A stretch of 64,000 bases of DNA, taken from Calliopsis andreniformis (Eukaryota; Arthropoda; Insecta; Hymenoptera; Andrenidae). A model generated the notes under the pieces. That model was not told the DNA's origin and made no database searches. It saw nothing but the letters and a program-made list of their open reading frames with translations. Numbering within the stretch: the stretch's first letter is position 1; every line of letters begins with the position of its first letter. The position numbers and the translations under genes are program-made. Where the stretch lies: the NCBI RefSeq assembly GCF_051401765.1, contig NW_027480532.1:1240001-1304000 (forward strand), written 5' to 3'. This document shows, in pieces, positions 1 through 13,395 of the stretch.

Positions 1-431
1 CTCAATACTCAAGCTTCAATCCTCAAACCTCAATCCTCAATTGTCAATCCTCAATCTTCAATCCTCAATACACAATCTGCAATCCTCAATCCCCAATCCT
101 CAATCCTCAATCCTCAATCCTCAATCCTCAATTCTCAATCCTCAATCCTCAATCCTCAGACCTCAAACATCAATACTCAACCGTCAGTCCTCGTCCTCAA
201 TCCACAACCCTCAATCCTCGATCCTCAATCTTCAATCATCAATATTCAATCTTCAATCCTCAATCCTCAATACTCAATCCTCAATCCTCAATGTTCTATC
301 CTCAATACGCAATCCTCAACCTTCAGTCCTCAATCCTCAATCCTCAACCGTCAATCCTCAATACTCAATCCTCAGTCCTCAAACCTCAATCCTGAATCCA
401 CAATCCTGAACCCTCAATCTTCAGCCCTCAG

Positions 432-574
432 ACCTCAACAATCAGTTGTGAATCCTCCATCCTCAATAGAATATCCTCAATTCACAGGTTTCAATACTCA
501 ATACTCAGCCTGCGATCTTCAAATCTCTATCCACAAACATCAATTCTCATCACTCAACCCTGAACGCTCAGTCC
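432..574 (+). repeat. Marker block 1, odd type
   Basis: It has AGAATAT at 468, preceded by CAGTTGTGAATCCTCCATCC. Private changes are CACAGGTTTC, CAGCCTGCGATC and TGAACGCTC. The core order (TAGAATA, TTCACAG, CTCTATCC, ACAAACATC) is intact. Confidence 0.9.
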
Positions 575-2584
575 TCAATGTTCAATCCTCAATCCTCAAT
601 TCTCAATCTTCAATCCTCAATACTGATCCTTCAATCCTCAATCCTCAATCTTCAATATTCAATCGTCATTCCTCAGTCCTCAGACCTCGAACCTCAATCC
701 TCGTTCCTCAAACCTCAATCCTCAAACCTCAGTCCTCATACTCAATTCTCAATTCTCAATCCACAATCCTCAATCCTCAATCTTCAATCCTCAATGCTCA
801 ATCCTCAATCCTCAATCCTCAGTCCTCAATCCTCAATCCTCAACCCTCAAACCTCAATCCTCAACCGTCAGTCCTCGTCCTCAATCGTCAACACTCAATC
901 CTCAATCCTCAATCTTCAATCCTCAATACTCAATATTCAATACTCAATCCTGAATCTTCAATCCTCAAACTTCAATCCTCAATCCTCAATCCTCAATCCT
1001 CAATCCTCATTCTTCAATCCTCAATACCCTATCCTCAATCTTCAATCCTCAATCCTCAATCCTCAATTCTCAATCCTCAATCCTCAGTCCTCAGTCCTCA
1101 AACCTCAACCCTCAACCCTCAGCCCTCATCCTCAATCCTCAATCCTCAATCCTCAATCCTCAATCTTCAATCCTCAATACTCAACCTTCAATAATCAATC
1201 CCCAATCCTCAATCTTCAATTCTCAATCCTCAATCCTCAATCCTCAGCTCTTAATCTTCAATCCTCAATCCTCAATCCTCAATTCTCAATCCTCATTCTT
1301 CAATCCTCAATACTCAATCTGCAATCCTCAATCCTCAATCCCCAATCCTCAATCCTCATTCTTCAATCCTCAATACCCAATCCTCAATCTTCAATTCTCA
1401 ATCCTCAACTCTCAATTCTCAATCCTCAATCCTCAGACCTCAATCATCAATATTCAACCCTCAGTCCTCGTCCTGAATACACAACCCTCAATCCTCAACC
1501 CTCAATCTTCAATCATCAATATTCAATATTCAATCCTCAATCCTCAAGCCTCAATCCTCAATCCTCAATCCTCAACCTTGAGTCCTCAATACTCAAGCTT
1601 CAATCCTCAATCCTCAATCCTCAATTGTCAACCCTCTATCTTCAATCCTCAATACACAATCTTCAATCCTCAATCCTCAATCCTCAATCCTCAATCCTCA
1701 ATCCTCATTCTTCAATCCTCAATACCCAATCCACAATCTTAAATCCTCAATCCTCAATTCGCAATCGTCAATCCTCAATCCTCAGGCCTCAAGTATCAAT
1801 ACTCAACCCTCAGTCCTCGTCCTCAATCCACGACCTTCAATCCTCAATCCTCAATCTTCATTCATCAATATGCAACATTCAATCCTCAATCCTCAATCCT
1901 CAATCCTCAATCCTCAATGTTCAATCCTCAATACCCAATCCTCAGTCTTCAATCCTCAATCCTCAATCCCGAATCCCCAATCCTCAATCCTCAATCCTCA
2001 ATTCGCAATCCTCAATCCTCAGACCTCAAGCAGTAATACCCAACCATCAGTCCTCGTCCTCAATCTACAACACTCAATCCTCAATCGTCAATCTTCAATC
2101 ATCAATATTCAACCTTCAATCCTCAATCCTCAATTCCCAATCCTCGATCCTCAATCCTCAATATTCAGTCTTCAATACTCAATCTTCAATCCTCAGTCCT
2201 CAATCCTCAATCCTCAATCCTCAATCCTCAATCCTCAATCCTCAATCTTCAATCCTCAATACTCAATCTTCAACCCTCAACCTTCGATCCTCAAACCTCT
2301 ATTCTCATTCTTCAATCCTCAACAGCCAATCCTCCATCTTCAATCCTCAATCCTCAATCCTCAATTCTCAATCCTCAATCCTCAATCCTCAGACCTCAAA
2401 CATCAATACTCAACCCTCACTCCTCGTCCGCAATCCACAACCCTCAATCCTCAATCCTCAATCTTCAATCATCAATATTCAATCTTCAATCCTCAATCCT
2501 CAATCCTCTATCCTCAATCCTCAATCCTGAATGTTCAATCCTCGATATCCAATCCTCAATATTCAATCCTCAATCCTCAGCCGT

Positions 2585-2710
2585 CAATCCCAAATCCTCA
2601 ATCCTCAATCCTCAATCCTCAACCCACAATCCTCAGTCCTCAATCCTCAATCCCAAATCCTCAATCCTCAATCCTCAATCCTCAACCCACAATCCTCAGT
2701 TCTGATTCCT
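2585..2710 (+). repeat. Local 63-bp tandem duplication
   Basis: A string beginning CAATCCCAAATCC and ending in AACCCACAATCCTCAG occurs twice, starting at 2585 and at 2648. The offset of 63 bp is exactly nine heptamers. The second copy runs into a variant unit (TCTGATTCC) after 2700. It is a small example of in-register duplication. Confidence 0.85.
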
Positions 2711-2755
2711 CAATACCGAATCCTCAATCCTGAGTCCTCAATCCTCTGCCCTCAG

Positions 2756-2898
2756 TCCTCAACAATCAATTGTCAATCCTCAATCCTCAATAGAATATCT
2801 TCAATTCACAGTTTTCAATACTCAATCCCCATTCTTCAATCTTCAAATCTCAATCCACAAACATCAATTATCATCAATCAACCCTCAACACTCAATCC
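2756..2898 (+). repeat. Marker block 2, odd type
   Basis: AGAATAT is at 2792. It reads AATCAATTGTC instead of AATCAGTTGTC, then TATCTTCAATTCAC and CCCCATTCTTC. The last feature is shared with blocks at 40701 and 44244, suggesting one minor family. Confidence 0.88.
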
Positions 2899-3497
2899 TC
2901 AGTCTTCAATCCTCAATTCTAAATCCGCAATCTTCAATCCTCAATACTCAACCTTCAATCCTCAACCCTCAATTCTCAATCCTCAATACTCAATCCTCAA
3001 TCGTCAATCCTCAATCCTCAATCTTCAATCCTCAGCCCTCAATCCTCAATCCTCAATCATCAATCCTCAATCCTCAATCCTCAATATACAATCTTCAGTC
3101 CTCAATCCTCAATACGCAATTCTCAATCCACAATCCTCAATATTCAATCCGCGATAGACAATCCTCAATGTTCAATCCTCCATCCTCAATCCTCAATCCT
3201 CAATCCTCAATCCTCAATCCTCAATCCTCAATCCTCAATCCTCAATCCTCAATCCTCAGTCCCCAAACCTCAATCCTCAATCTTCAATCATCAAAACTCA
3301 ATCTTCAATCCTCGATCCTCAATACTCAATCCTCAGTCCTCAATCCTCAATCGTCAGTCTTCAATCCTCAATACTCAATCTTCAATCCCCAATCCTCAAT
3401 CCTCAATCCTCAATCCTCATTCCTCAATCCTCAATACCCAATCCTCAGACCTCAGACCTCAATCTTGAATCCTGAATCCTCAATCTTCAGCCCTCAG

Positions 3498-3640
3498 TCC
3501 TCAACAATCAGTTATCAATCCCCAATCCTCAATAGAATATCCTCAATTCACAGTTTTCGATACCCAATACTCAACCTGCAATCTTCAAATCTGTATCCAC
3601 AAACATCAATTCTCATCACTCAACCCTCAACACTCAGTCC
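3498..3640 (+). repeat. Marker block 3, family A
   Basis: AGAATAT is at 3534. Family A is recognised by CAGTTATCAATCCCC before it, TTTTCGATACCC and AAATCTGTATCC after it, and CAGTCCCCAATCCAC at the end. The units are CCTCAAT, TAGAATA, TCCTCAA, TTCACAG and so on, all seven bases except one 6-bp and one 8-bp unit near TTCTCATCACTC. Confidence 0.92.
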
Positions 3641-4257
3641 CCAATCCACAACACTCAATCCTCAATCCTCAATCTTCAATCATCAATATACAACCTTCAG
3701 TCCTCAATCCTCAATACTCAATCCTCAATCCTCAATCCTCAATGTTCAATCCGCGATACCCAATCCTCAATGTTCAATCCTCAATCCTCAATCCTCAATC
3801 CTCAATCCTCAATCCTCAATCCTCAATCTTCAATCCTCAATACTCAATCTTCAATCCTCAATCCTCAATCATCAATCCTCAATCCTGAATCCTCAATCCT
3901 CAATCTTCAATCCTCAATACTCAATCTGCAATCCTCAATCCTCAATCCTCAATCCTCAATCCTCATTCTTCAATCCTCAATACCGAATCCTCAATCTTCA
4001 ATCCTCAATCCTCAATCCTCAATCCCCATCCCTCAATCCTCAATGTTCAAACTTCAATCCTCAGTCCCAAAACCTCAATCTTCAATCCTCAATACTCAAC
4101 CCTCAATCTTCAATCCTCAATACTCAATCTTCAATCCTCAATCCTCAATCCTCAATCCTCAATCCTCAATCCTCATTCTTCAATCCTCAATACCCAATCC
4201 TCAATCTTCAATCCGCAATCCTCAGTCCTCAATTCTCAATCCGCAATCCTCAATCCT

Positions 4258-4314
4258 CAGACCTCAAACATCAATACTCAACCCTCAGTCCTCGTGCTCA
4301 ATCCACAACCCTCA
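4258..4314 (+). repeat. Representative short block with a 6-bp unit
   Basis: This string reads CAGACCTCAAACATCAATAC, then CCTCAGTCCTCGTGCTC and AATCCACAACC. It contains TCCTCG, a 6-bp unit, so the register shifts by one base here. Closely related blocks with CCTCGTCC, CCTCGCCC, ACTCGTCC or CCTTGTCC recur dozens of times (for example near 186, 865, 1810, 4780, 5396, 6845, 8310 and 10135) and are the commonest landmark after the plain heptamer. Confidence 0.85.
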
Positions 4315-5119
4315 ATCCTCAATCCTCAGTCCTCAATCCTCAATCCTCAATCTTCAATCCTCAATACTCAATCCTCAATCCTCAATACTCAATCCTCAAC
4401 CCTCAATGTTCTATCCGCAATACCCAATCCTCAATCTTCAATCCTCAATCCTCAATCCTCAATCCTCAATCCTCAATCCTCAATCCTCAGACCTCAGACC
4501 TCAATCTTGAATCCTGAATCCTCAATCTTCAGCGCTCAGTCCTCAACAATCAGTTATCAATCCCCAATCCTCAATCCTCAATCCTCAATCATCAATCCTC
4601 AATCCTCAATCTTCAATCCTCAATACTCAATCTTCAATCCTCAATCCTCAATCCTCAATCCTCAATCCTCATTCTTCAATCCTCAATACACAATCCTGAA
4701 TCCTCAATCCTCAATCCTCAATCCTCAATTCTCAATCCGCAATCCTCAATCCTCAGACCTCAAACATCAATACTCAACCCTCAGTCCTCGTCCTCAATCC
4801 ACAACCCTCAATCCTCAATCCTCAGTCCTCAATCCTCAATCCTCAATCTTCAATCCTCAATACTCAATCTTCAATCCTCAATCCTCAGTCCTCAAACCTC
4901 AATTCTGTATCCTCAATCCTCAATTTTCAATCCTCATTCTTCAATCCTCAATACCCAGTACTCAATCTTCAATCCTCAATCCTCAATGTTCAATCCTCAA
5001 TACCCAATCCTCAATCTTCAATCCTCAATCCTCAATCCTCAATCCTCAAACCTCAATCCTCAGTCCTCAAACCTCAATCCTGAATCCTCAATCCTGCATC
5101 CTCAACCTTCAGCCCTGAG

Positions 5120-5262
5120 TCCTCAACGATCAGTTGTCAATCCTCAATCCTCAATAGAATATCCTCAATTCACAGTTTTCAATACTCAATACTCAACCTG
5201 CAATCTTCAGATCTCTATCCACAAACATCAATTCTCATCGCTCAACCCTCAATACTCAGTCC
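5120..5262 (+). repeat. Marker block 4, family B
   Basis: AGAATAT is at 5156. Family B is recognised by CCTGAGTCCTCAACGATCAG upstream, CTTCAGATCTCTATCC (with an AGATCT hexamer), CATCGCTC and CAGTCCCTAATCC. This copy has the AACCTGCAATC form (subtype B1). Confidence 0.92.
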
Positions 5263-5901
5263 CTAATCCTCAATCTTCAAACCTCAACCCTCAATCCTCA
5301 ATCCTCAATCATCAATCCTCAATCCTCAATCCTCAATCCTCAATCCTCAACCGTCAATCTTCAATCCTCAGACCTCAAACATCAACACTCAACCCTCAGT
5401 CCTCGCCCTCAATCCACAACCATCAATCCTCAACGCTCAACCATAAATCCTCAATACTCAACCCTCAACCTTCAATCCTCAATACTCAATCTTCAATCCT
5501 CAATCCTCAATCCTCAATCCTCAATCGTCAATCCTCATTCTTCAATCCTCAATCCTCAATCCTCAGTCCCCAAACCTCAATCCTCAATCATCAATCATCA
5601 AAACTCAATCTTCAATCCTCTATCCTCAATACTCAATCCTCAATCCTCAATCCTCAATCGTCAGTCTTCAATCCTCAGAACTCAATCTTCAATCCTCAAT
5701 CCTCAATCCTCAATCTTCAACCCTCATTCCTCAATCCTCAATCCTCAATCCTCAACCCTCAGCCCTCATCCTCTATCCTCAATCCTCAACCCTCAATCCT
5801 CAATCTTCAATACTCGATACTCAACCTTCAATCCTCAATCCTCAGTCCTCAAACCTCAATTCTGAGTCCTCAGTCCTGAATCCTCAATCTTCGGCCCTCA
5901 G

Positions 5902-6044
5902 TCCTCAACAATCAGTTGTCAATCCTCAATCCTCAATAGAATATCCTCAATCCACAGTTTTCAATACTCAATACTCAATCAGCAGTCTTCAAACCTCTAT
6001 CCACAAACATCAATTCTCATCACTCAACCCTCAACACTCAGTCC
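5902..6044 (+). repeat. Marker block 5, family C
   Basis: AGAATAT is at 5938, 782 bp after the previous block. Family C has TCGGCCCTCAG upstream, CAATCCACAGTTTTC, AATCAGCAGTC and an end leading into TGTTCAAGCC. Confidence 0.92.
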
Positions 6045-8542
6045 TCAACGTTCAAGCCTCAATCCTCAATCCTCAATCCTCATTCGTCAATCTTCAATCC
6101 TCAATACTCAATCTTCGATCCTCAATCCTCAATCCTCAAAACTCAATCCTCAATCCTCATTCGTGAATCTTCAATCCTCAATACTCAATCTTCGATCCTC
6201 AATCCTCAATCCTCAATACTCAATCCTCAATCCTCAATTTTCTATACTCATTCTTCACTCCTCAATACCCAATACTCAATCTTCAATCTTCAATCCTCAA
6301 TCCTCAATCCTCAATCCTCATTCTTCAATCCTCAATACCCAATCCTCAATCTTCAATCCTCAATCCTCAATCCTCAATCCTCAATCCTCAATCCTCAATT
6401 TTCAATCCTCATTCTTCAATCCTCAATACCCAATACCCAATCTTCAATCTTCAATCCTCAATCCTCAATCCTCAATTCTCAATCCTCTATCCCCAGTCCT
6501 CAGTCCTCAAACCTCAATCCTCAACCCTCAGCCCTCATTGTCAATCCTCAATCTTCAATCCTCAATCCTCAATCTTCAATCCTCAATACTCAATCTTCAA
6601 TCCTCAATCCTCAATCCGCAATCCTCAATCTTCAATCCTCAATCCTCAATCCTCAATCCTCAATCCTCAATCTTCAATCCTCAATGCTCAATCTCCAATC
6701 CTCATTCCTCAATCCTCAATCCTCAATCCTCATTCTTCAATCCTCAGTACCAAATCCTCAACCTTCAATCCTCAATCCTCAATCCTCAATTCTCAATCCT
6801 CAATCCTCGATCCTCAGACCTCAAACATCAATACTCAACCCTCAGTCCTCGTCCTCAATCCACAACACTCAATCCTCAATCCTCAATCTTCAATCATCAA
6901 TATACAATCTTCAGTCCTCAATCCTCAATACTCAATCCTCAAACCTCAATCCTCCATGTTCAATCCGCGATACCCAATCCTCAAAGTTCAGTCCTCAATC
7001 CTCAATCCTCAATCCTCAATCCTCAATCCTCAATCCTCAATCCTCGATCCTCAGTCCCAAAACCTCAATCCTCAATTTTCAATCCCCAATACTCAGTCTT
7101 CAATCATCGATCCTCAATACTCAATCCTCAATCGTCAATCCTCAATCCTCAATCCTCATTCTTCAATCCTCAATACCCAATCCTCAATCCTCAATCCTCA
7201 ATCCTCAATCGTCAATCTTCAATCCTCAATACTCAATCTTCAATCCTCAATCCTCAATCCTCAATCCTCAATCCTCAATCCTCATTCTTCAATCCTCAAT
7301 ACCCAATCCTCAATCTTCAATCCTCAATCCTCAATCCACAATTCTCAATCTTCAATCCTCAATCCTCAATCCTCATTCATCAATCCTCAATACCCAATCC
7401 TCAATCCTCAATCGTCGGTCTTCAATCCTCAATACTCAATCTTCAATCCTCAATCCTCAATCCTCAATCCTCAATCCTCAATCCTCATTCTTCAATCCTC
7501 AATACCCAATCCTCAATCCTCGATATATAATCCTCAATCCTGAATCCTCAATTCTCAATCCTCAGTCCTCAGTCCTCAGTCCTCAAACCTCAATCCTCAA
7601 CCCTCATTCCTCATCCTCAATCCTCAATCCTCAATCTTCAATCCTCTATCCTCAATCCTCAATACTTAATCTTCAACCCTCAAACCTCAATTCTCAATCC
7701 TCAATCCTCAATCCTCAATCCTCAATCCTCAATCCTCAATCCTCAATTGTCAGTCTTCAATCCTCAATACTTAATCTTCAATCCTCAATCCTCAATCCTC
7801 AATCCTCAATCCTCAATTCTCAATCCTCAGTCCTCAGTCCTCAGTCCTCAAACCTCAATCCTCAACCCTCATTCCTCATCCTCAATCCTCAATCCTCAAT
7901 CCTGAATCCTGAATCCTCAATCCTCAATCTTCAATCCTCAGTACTCAATCTGCAATCCTCAATCCTCAATCCTCAATCCTCAATCCTCATTCTTCAATCC
8001 TCAATACCGAATCCTCAATCTTCAATCCTCAGTCCTCAATCCTCAATCCTCATCCCTCAATCCTCAATGTTCAAACTTCAATCCTCAGTCCCAAATCCTC
8101 AATCTTCACTCCTCAATACTCAACCCTCAATCTTCAATCCTCAATACTCAATCTTCAATCCTCAATCATCAATCCTCAATCCTCAATCCTCAATCCTCAA
8201 TCTTCAATCCTCAATACCCAATCCTCAATCTTCAATCCTCAATCCTCAGTCCTCAATTCTCAATCCTCAATCCTCAATCCTCGGACCTCAAACACCAATA
8301 CTCAACCCTCAGTACTCGTCCTCAATCCACAGCCCTCAATCCCCAATCCTCAATCTTCAATCATCAATATTCAATCTTCAATCCTCAATCCTCAATCCTC
8401 AACCCTCAATGATCAATCCGCAATACCCAATCCTCAATCTTCAATCCTCAATCCTCAATCCTCAATCCTCATTCCTCAATCCTCAATCCTCAGACCTCAG
8501 ACCTCAATCTTGAATCCTGAATCCTCAATCTTCAGCCCTCAG

Positions 8543-8685
8543 TCCTCAACAATCAGTTATCAATCCCCAATCCTCAATAGAATATCCTCAATTCACAGTT
8601 TTCGATACCCAATACTCAACCTGCAATCTTCAAATCTGTATCCACAAACATCAATTCTCATCACTCAACCCTCAACACTCAGTCC
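8543..8685 (+). repeat. Marker block 6, family A
   Basis: AGAATAT is at 8579. This is the 5,045-bp partner of the block at 3498 and the first A block of U1. Confidence 0.92.
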
Positions 8686-9857
8686 CCAATCCACAACACT
8701 CAATCCTCAATCCTCAATCTTCAATCATCAATATACAACCTTCAGTCCTCAATCCTCAATACTCAATCCTCAATCCTCAATCCTCAATGTTCAATCCGCG
8801 ATACCCAATCCTCAATGTTCAATCCTCAATCCTCAATCCTCAATCCTCAATCCTCAATCCTCAATCCTCAATCTTCAATCCTCAATACTCAATCTTCAAT
8901 CCTCAATCCTCAATCATCAATCCTCAATCCTGAATCCTCAATCCTCAATCTTCAATCCTCAATACTCAATCTGCAATCCTCAATCCTCAATCCTCAATCC
9001 TCAATCCTCATTCTTCAATCCTCAATACCGAATCCTCAATCTTCAATCCTCAATCCTCAATCCTCAATCCCCATCCCTCAATCCTCAATGTTCAAACTTC
9101 AATCCTCAGTCCCAAATCCTCAATCTTCAATCCTCAATACTCAACCCTCAATCTTCAATCCTCAATACTCAATCTTCAATCCTCAATCCTCAATCCTCAA
9201 TCCTCAATCCTCAATCCTCATTCTTCAATCCTCAATACCCAATCCTCAATCTTCAATCCTCAATCCTCAGTCCTCAATTCTCAATCCGCAATCCTCAATC
9301 CTCAGACCTCAAACATCAATACTCAACCCTCAGTCCTCGTGCTCAATCCACAACCCTCAATCCTCAATCCTCAGTCCTCAATCCTCAATCCTCAATCTTC
9401 AATCCTCAATACTCAATCCTCAATCCTCAATACTCAATCCTCAACCCTTAATGTTCTATCCGCAATACCCAATCCTCAATCTTCAATCCTCAATCCTCAA
9501 TCCTCAATCCTCAATCCTCAATCCTCAATCCTCAGACCTCAGACCTCAATCTTGAATCCTGAATCCTCAATCTTCAGCGCTCAGTCCTCAACAATCAGTT
9601 ATCAATCCCCAATCCTCAATCCTCAATCCTCAATCATCAATCCTCAATCCTCAATCTTCAATCCTCAATACTCAATCTTCAATCCTCAATCCTCAATCCT
9701 CAATCCTCAATCCTCATTCTTGAATCCTCAATACACAATCCTCAATCCTCAATCCTTAATCCTCAATCCTCAATTCTCAATCCTCAAACCTCAATCCTCA
9801 GTCCTCAAACCTCAATCCTGAATCCTCAATCCTGCATCCTCAACCTTCAGCCCTGAG

Positions 9858-10000
9858 TCCTCAACGATCAGTTGTCAATCCTCAATCCTCAATAGAATAT
9901 CCTCAATTCACAGTTTTCAATACTCAATACTCAACCTGCAATCTTCAGATCTCTATCCACAAACATCAATTCTCATCGCTCAACCCTCAATACTCAGTCC
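9858..10000 (+). repeat. Marker block 7, family B (B1)
   Basis: AGAATAT is at 9894. It lies only 1,315 bp after block 6, instead of 1,622, because of the 307-bp deletion at 9783. Confidence 0.92.
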
Positions 10001-10639
10001 CTAATCCTCAATCTTCAAACCTCAACCCTCAATCCTCAATCCTCAATCATCAATCCTCAATCCTCAATCCTCAATCCTCAATCCTCAACCGTCAATCTTC
10101 AATCCTCAGACCTCAAACATCAACACTCAACCCTCAGTCCTCGCCCTCAATCCACAACCATCAATCCTCAACGCTCAACCATAAATCCTCAATACTCAAC
10201 CCTCAACCTTCAATCCTCAATACTCAATCTTCAATCCTCAATCCTCAATCCTCAATCCTCAATCGTCAATCCTCATTCTTCAATCCTCAATCCTCAATCC
10301 TCAGTCCCCAAACCTCAATCCTCAATCATCAATCATCAAAACTCAATCTTCAATCCTCTATCCTCAATACTCAATCCTCAATCCTCAATCCTCAATCGTC
10401 AGTCTTCAATCCTCAGAACTCAATCTTCAATCCTCAATCCTCAATCCTCAATCTTCAACCCTCATTCCTCAATCCTCAATCCTCAATCCTCAACCCTCAG
10501 CCCTCATCCTCTATCCTCAATCCTCAACCCTCAATCCTCAATCTTCAATACTCGATACTCAATCTTCAATCCTCAATCCTCAGTCCTCAAACCTCAATTC
10601 TGAGTCCTCAGTCCTGAATCCTCAATCTTCGGCCCTCAG

Positions 10640-10782
10640 TCCTCAACAATCAGTTGTCAATCCTCAATCCTCAATAGAATATCCTCAATCCACAGTTTTC
10701 AATACTCAATACTCAATCAGCAGTCTTCAAACCTCTATCCACAAACATCAATTCTCATCACTCAACCCTCAACACTCAGTCC
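10640..10782 (+). repeat. Marker block 8, family C
   Basis: AGAATAT is at 10676, again 782 bp after the B block. It is followed by TGTTCAAGCC, as at 5.9 kb (where the copy reads CGTTCAAGCC). Confidence 0.92.
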
Positions 10783-13252
10783 TCAATGTTCAAGCCTCAA
10801 TCCTCAATCCTCAATCCTCATTCGTCAATCTTCAATCCTCAATACTCAATCTTCGATCCTCAATCCTCAATCCTCAATACTCAAACCTCAATCCTCATTC
10901 GTGAATCTTCAATCCTCAATACTCAATCTTCGATCCTCAATCCTCAATCCTCAATACTCAATCCTCAATCCTCAATTTTCTATACTCATTCTTCACTCCT
11001 CAATACCCAATACTCAATCTTCAATCTTCAATCCTCAATCCTCAATCCTCAATCCTCATTCTTCAATCCTCAATACCCAATCCTCAATCTTCAATCCTCA
11101 ATCCTCAATCCTCAATCCTCAATCCTCAATCCTCAATTTTCAATCCTCATTCTTCAATCCTCAATACCCAATACCCAATCTTCAATCTTCAATCCTCAAT
11201 CCTCAATCCTCAATTCTCAATCCTCTATCCCCAGTCCTCAGTCCTCAAACCTCAATCCTCAACCCTCAGCCCTCATTGTCAATCCTCAATCTTCAATCCT
11301 CAATCCTCAATCTTCAATGCTCAATACCCAATACTCAATCTTCAATCTTCAATCCTCAATCCTCAATCCTCAATTCTCAATCCTCAATCCTCAATCCTCA
11401 ATCCTCAATCTTCAATCCTCAATGCTCAATCTTCAATCCTCATTCCTCAATCCTCAATCCTCAATCCTCATTCTTCAATCCTCAGTACCAAATCCTCAAC
11501 CTTCAATCCTCAATCCTCAATCCTCAATTCTCAATCCTCAATCCTCGATCCTCAGACCTCAAACATCAATACTCAACCCTCAGTCCTCGTCCTCAATCCA
11601 CAACACTCAATCCTCAATCCTCAATCTTCAATCATCAATATACAATCTTCAGTCCTCAATCCTCAATACTCAATCCTCAAACCTCAATCCTCCATGTTCA
11701 ATCCGCGATACCCAATCCTCAAAGTTCAGTCCTCAATCCTCAATCCTCAATCCTCAATCCTCAATCCTCAATCCTCAATCCTCAATCCTCAGTCCCAAAA
11801 CCTCAATCCTCAATTTTCATCCCCAATACTCAGTCTTCAATCATCGATCCTCAATACTCAATCCTCAATCGTCAATCCTCAATCCTCAATCCTCATTCTT
11901 CAATCCTCAATACCCAATCCTCAATCCTCAATCTTTAATCCTCAATCCTCAATCCTCAATTCTAAATCCTCAATCCTCAGTCCTCAGTCCTCAAACCTCA
12001 ATCCTCAACCCTCATCCCTCATCCTCAATCCTCAATCTTCAATCCTCAATACTGAATCCTCAATACTCAATCTTCAACCCTCAATCCTCAATTCTTAATC
12101 GTCAATCCTCAATCCTCAATCCTCAATCCTCAATCCTCAATCCTCAATCGTCAGTCTTCAATCCTCAATACTCAATCTCCAATCCTCAATCCTCAATCCC
12201 CAATCCTCAATCCTCAATCCTCAACCCTCAATCCTCAATCCTCAGTCCCCAAACCTCAATCCTCATGCTTCAATCCTCAATACTCAGTCCTCAATCCTCG
12301 ATCCTCAATTCTCAATCCTCAATCCTCAATCCTCAATCGTCAGTCTTCAATCCTCAATACTCAATCTTCAATCCTCAATCCTCAACCCTCAATCTTCAAT
12401 CCTCAATCCTCATTCTTCAATCCTCAATACCCAATCCTCAATCTTCAATCCTCAATCCTCAACCCTCAATTCTCAATCCTCCATTCTCAGTCCTCAGTCC
12501 TCAAACCTCAATCCTCAACTCTCAGTCCTCAGTCCTCAAACATCAATCCTCAACCCTCATCCCTCATCCTAAATCCTCAATCCTCATTCTCCAATCCTCA
12601 ATCCTCAATCCTCAATACTCAATCTTCAATCCTCAATTCTCAATCGTCAGTCTTCAATCCTCAATACTCAATCTTCAATCCTCAATCCTCAATCCGCAAT
12701 CCTCAATCTTCAATCCTCAATCCTCAATCCTCAATCCTCAATCCTCAATCTTCAATCCTCAATACTCAATCTTCAATCATCAATCCTCAATCCTCAATCC
12801 TCAATCCTCAATCCTCAATCCTCATTCTTCAATCCTCAATACCCAATCCTCAATCCTCAATCTTCAATCCTCAATCCTCATTCCTCGATACTTAATCTTC
12901 AATCCTCAATCCTCAATTCTCAATCCTCAATCCTCAATCCTCAATCCTCAATCGTCAATCCTCAATCCTCAATACTCAATTGTCAGTCTTCAATCCTCAA
13001 TACTTAATCTTCAATCCTCAATCCTCAATCCTCAATCCTCAATCCTCATTCTTCAATCCTCAATACCCAATCCTCAATCTTCAATCCTCAATCCTCAATC
13101 CTCAATCCTCAATAGTCAATCTTCAATCCTCAACCCTCAATCCTCAATCCTCAGTCTTCAATCCTCAATACTCAATCTTCAATCCTCAATCCTCAGTCCT
13201 CAAACCTCAGTTCTGAATCCTTAACCCTGAATCCTTAATCCTCGGCCCTCAG

Positions 13253-13395
13253 TCCTCAACAATCAGTCGTCTATCCTCAATCCTCAATAGAATATCCACA
13301 ATTCACAGTTTTCAATACTCAATACTCAATCTGCAGTCTTCAAACCTCTATCCACAAACGTCAATTCTCATCACTCAACCCTCAACACTCAGTCC
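13253..13395 (+). repeat. Marker block 9, family D
   Basis: AGAATAT is at 13289. Family D has CAGTCGTCTATCC, TATCCACAATTCAC, AATCTGCAGTC (a CTGCAG hexamer) and ACAAACGTC. Confidence 0.92.

Larger units (their letters stand above)
1..3440 (+). repeat. Left heterogeneous part of the array
   Basis: This part is made of the same heptamers but holds more variant units than the rest, and I found no kilobase-long close copy elsewhere in the window. It has two odd marker blocks (432-574 and 2756-2898) and several copies of the shorter block with CCTCGTCC followed by AATCCAC or a variant (near 186, 865, 1460, 1810, 2055 and 2420), each slightly different. The spread of private variants suggests an older, less recently homogenised section. 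That is inference, and a close copy could lie outside the window. Confidence 0.7.
3446..8490 (+). repeat. 5,045-bp block, first copy
   Basis: From CAGACCTCAGACC at 3446 the sequence is matched at 8491, an offset of 5,045. The match holds to about 4753. The copy at 9.78 kb then lacks 307 bp, and the offset becomes 4,738 (landmarks 5156/9894, 5938/10676, 6163/10901, 6956/11694). Similarity ends near 7190/11930. The block carries markers A (3498), B (5120) and C (5902). Its right part overlaps the start of higher-order unit U1, so this is a separate duplication layer. Confidence 0.85.
8491..11930 (+). repeat. Second copy of the 5-kb block, with a 307-bp deletion
   Basis: This copy matches 3446 to about 7190. 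At 9783 the text jumps from TTCTCAATCC directly to TCAAACCTCAATCC, skipping what lies at about 4754-5060 in the first copy. The missing 307 bp equals 43 heptamers plus one 6-bp unit. A patch at about 11318-11410 has the same length as 6580-6672 but different variant units, as if overwritten by another part of the array. Confidence 0.8.

Noticed and set aside
432..574. The TAGAATA marker as an inserted mobile element or regulatory site
   Set aside because: It can be cut into 7-bp units in register with its flanks, with one 6-bp and one 8-bp unit. There are no terminal inverted repeats or target-site duplications and no coding capacity, so it is diverged satellite.
7500..7540. TATATA-containing unit as a promoter
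   Set aside because: It is a single variant heptamer (TATATAA) copied with its block. No second promoter element or downstream gene exists.
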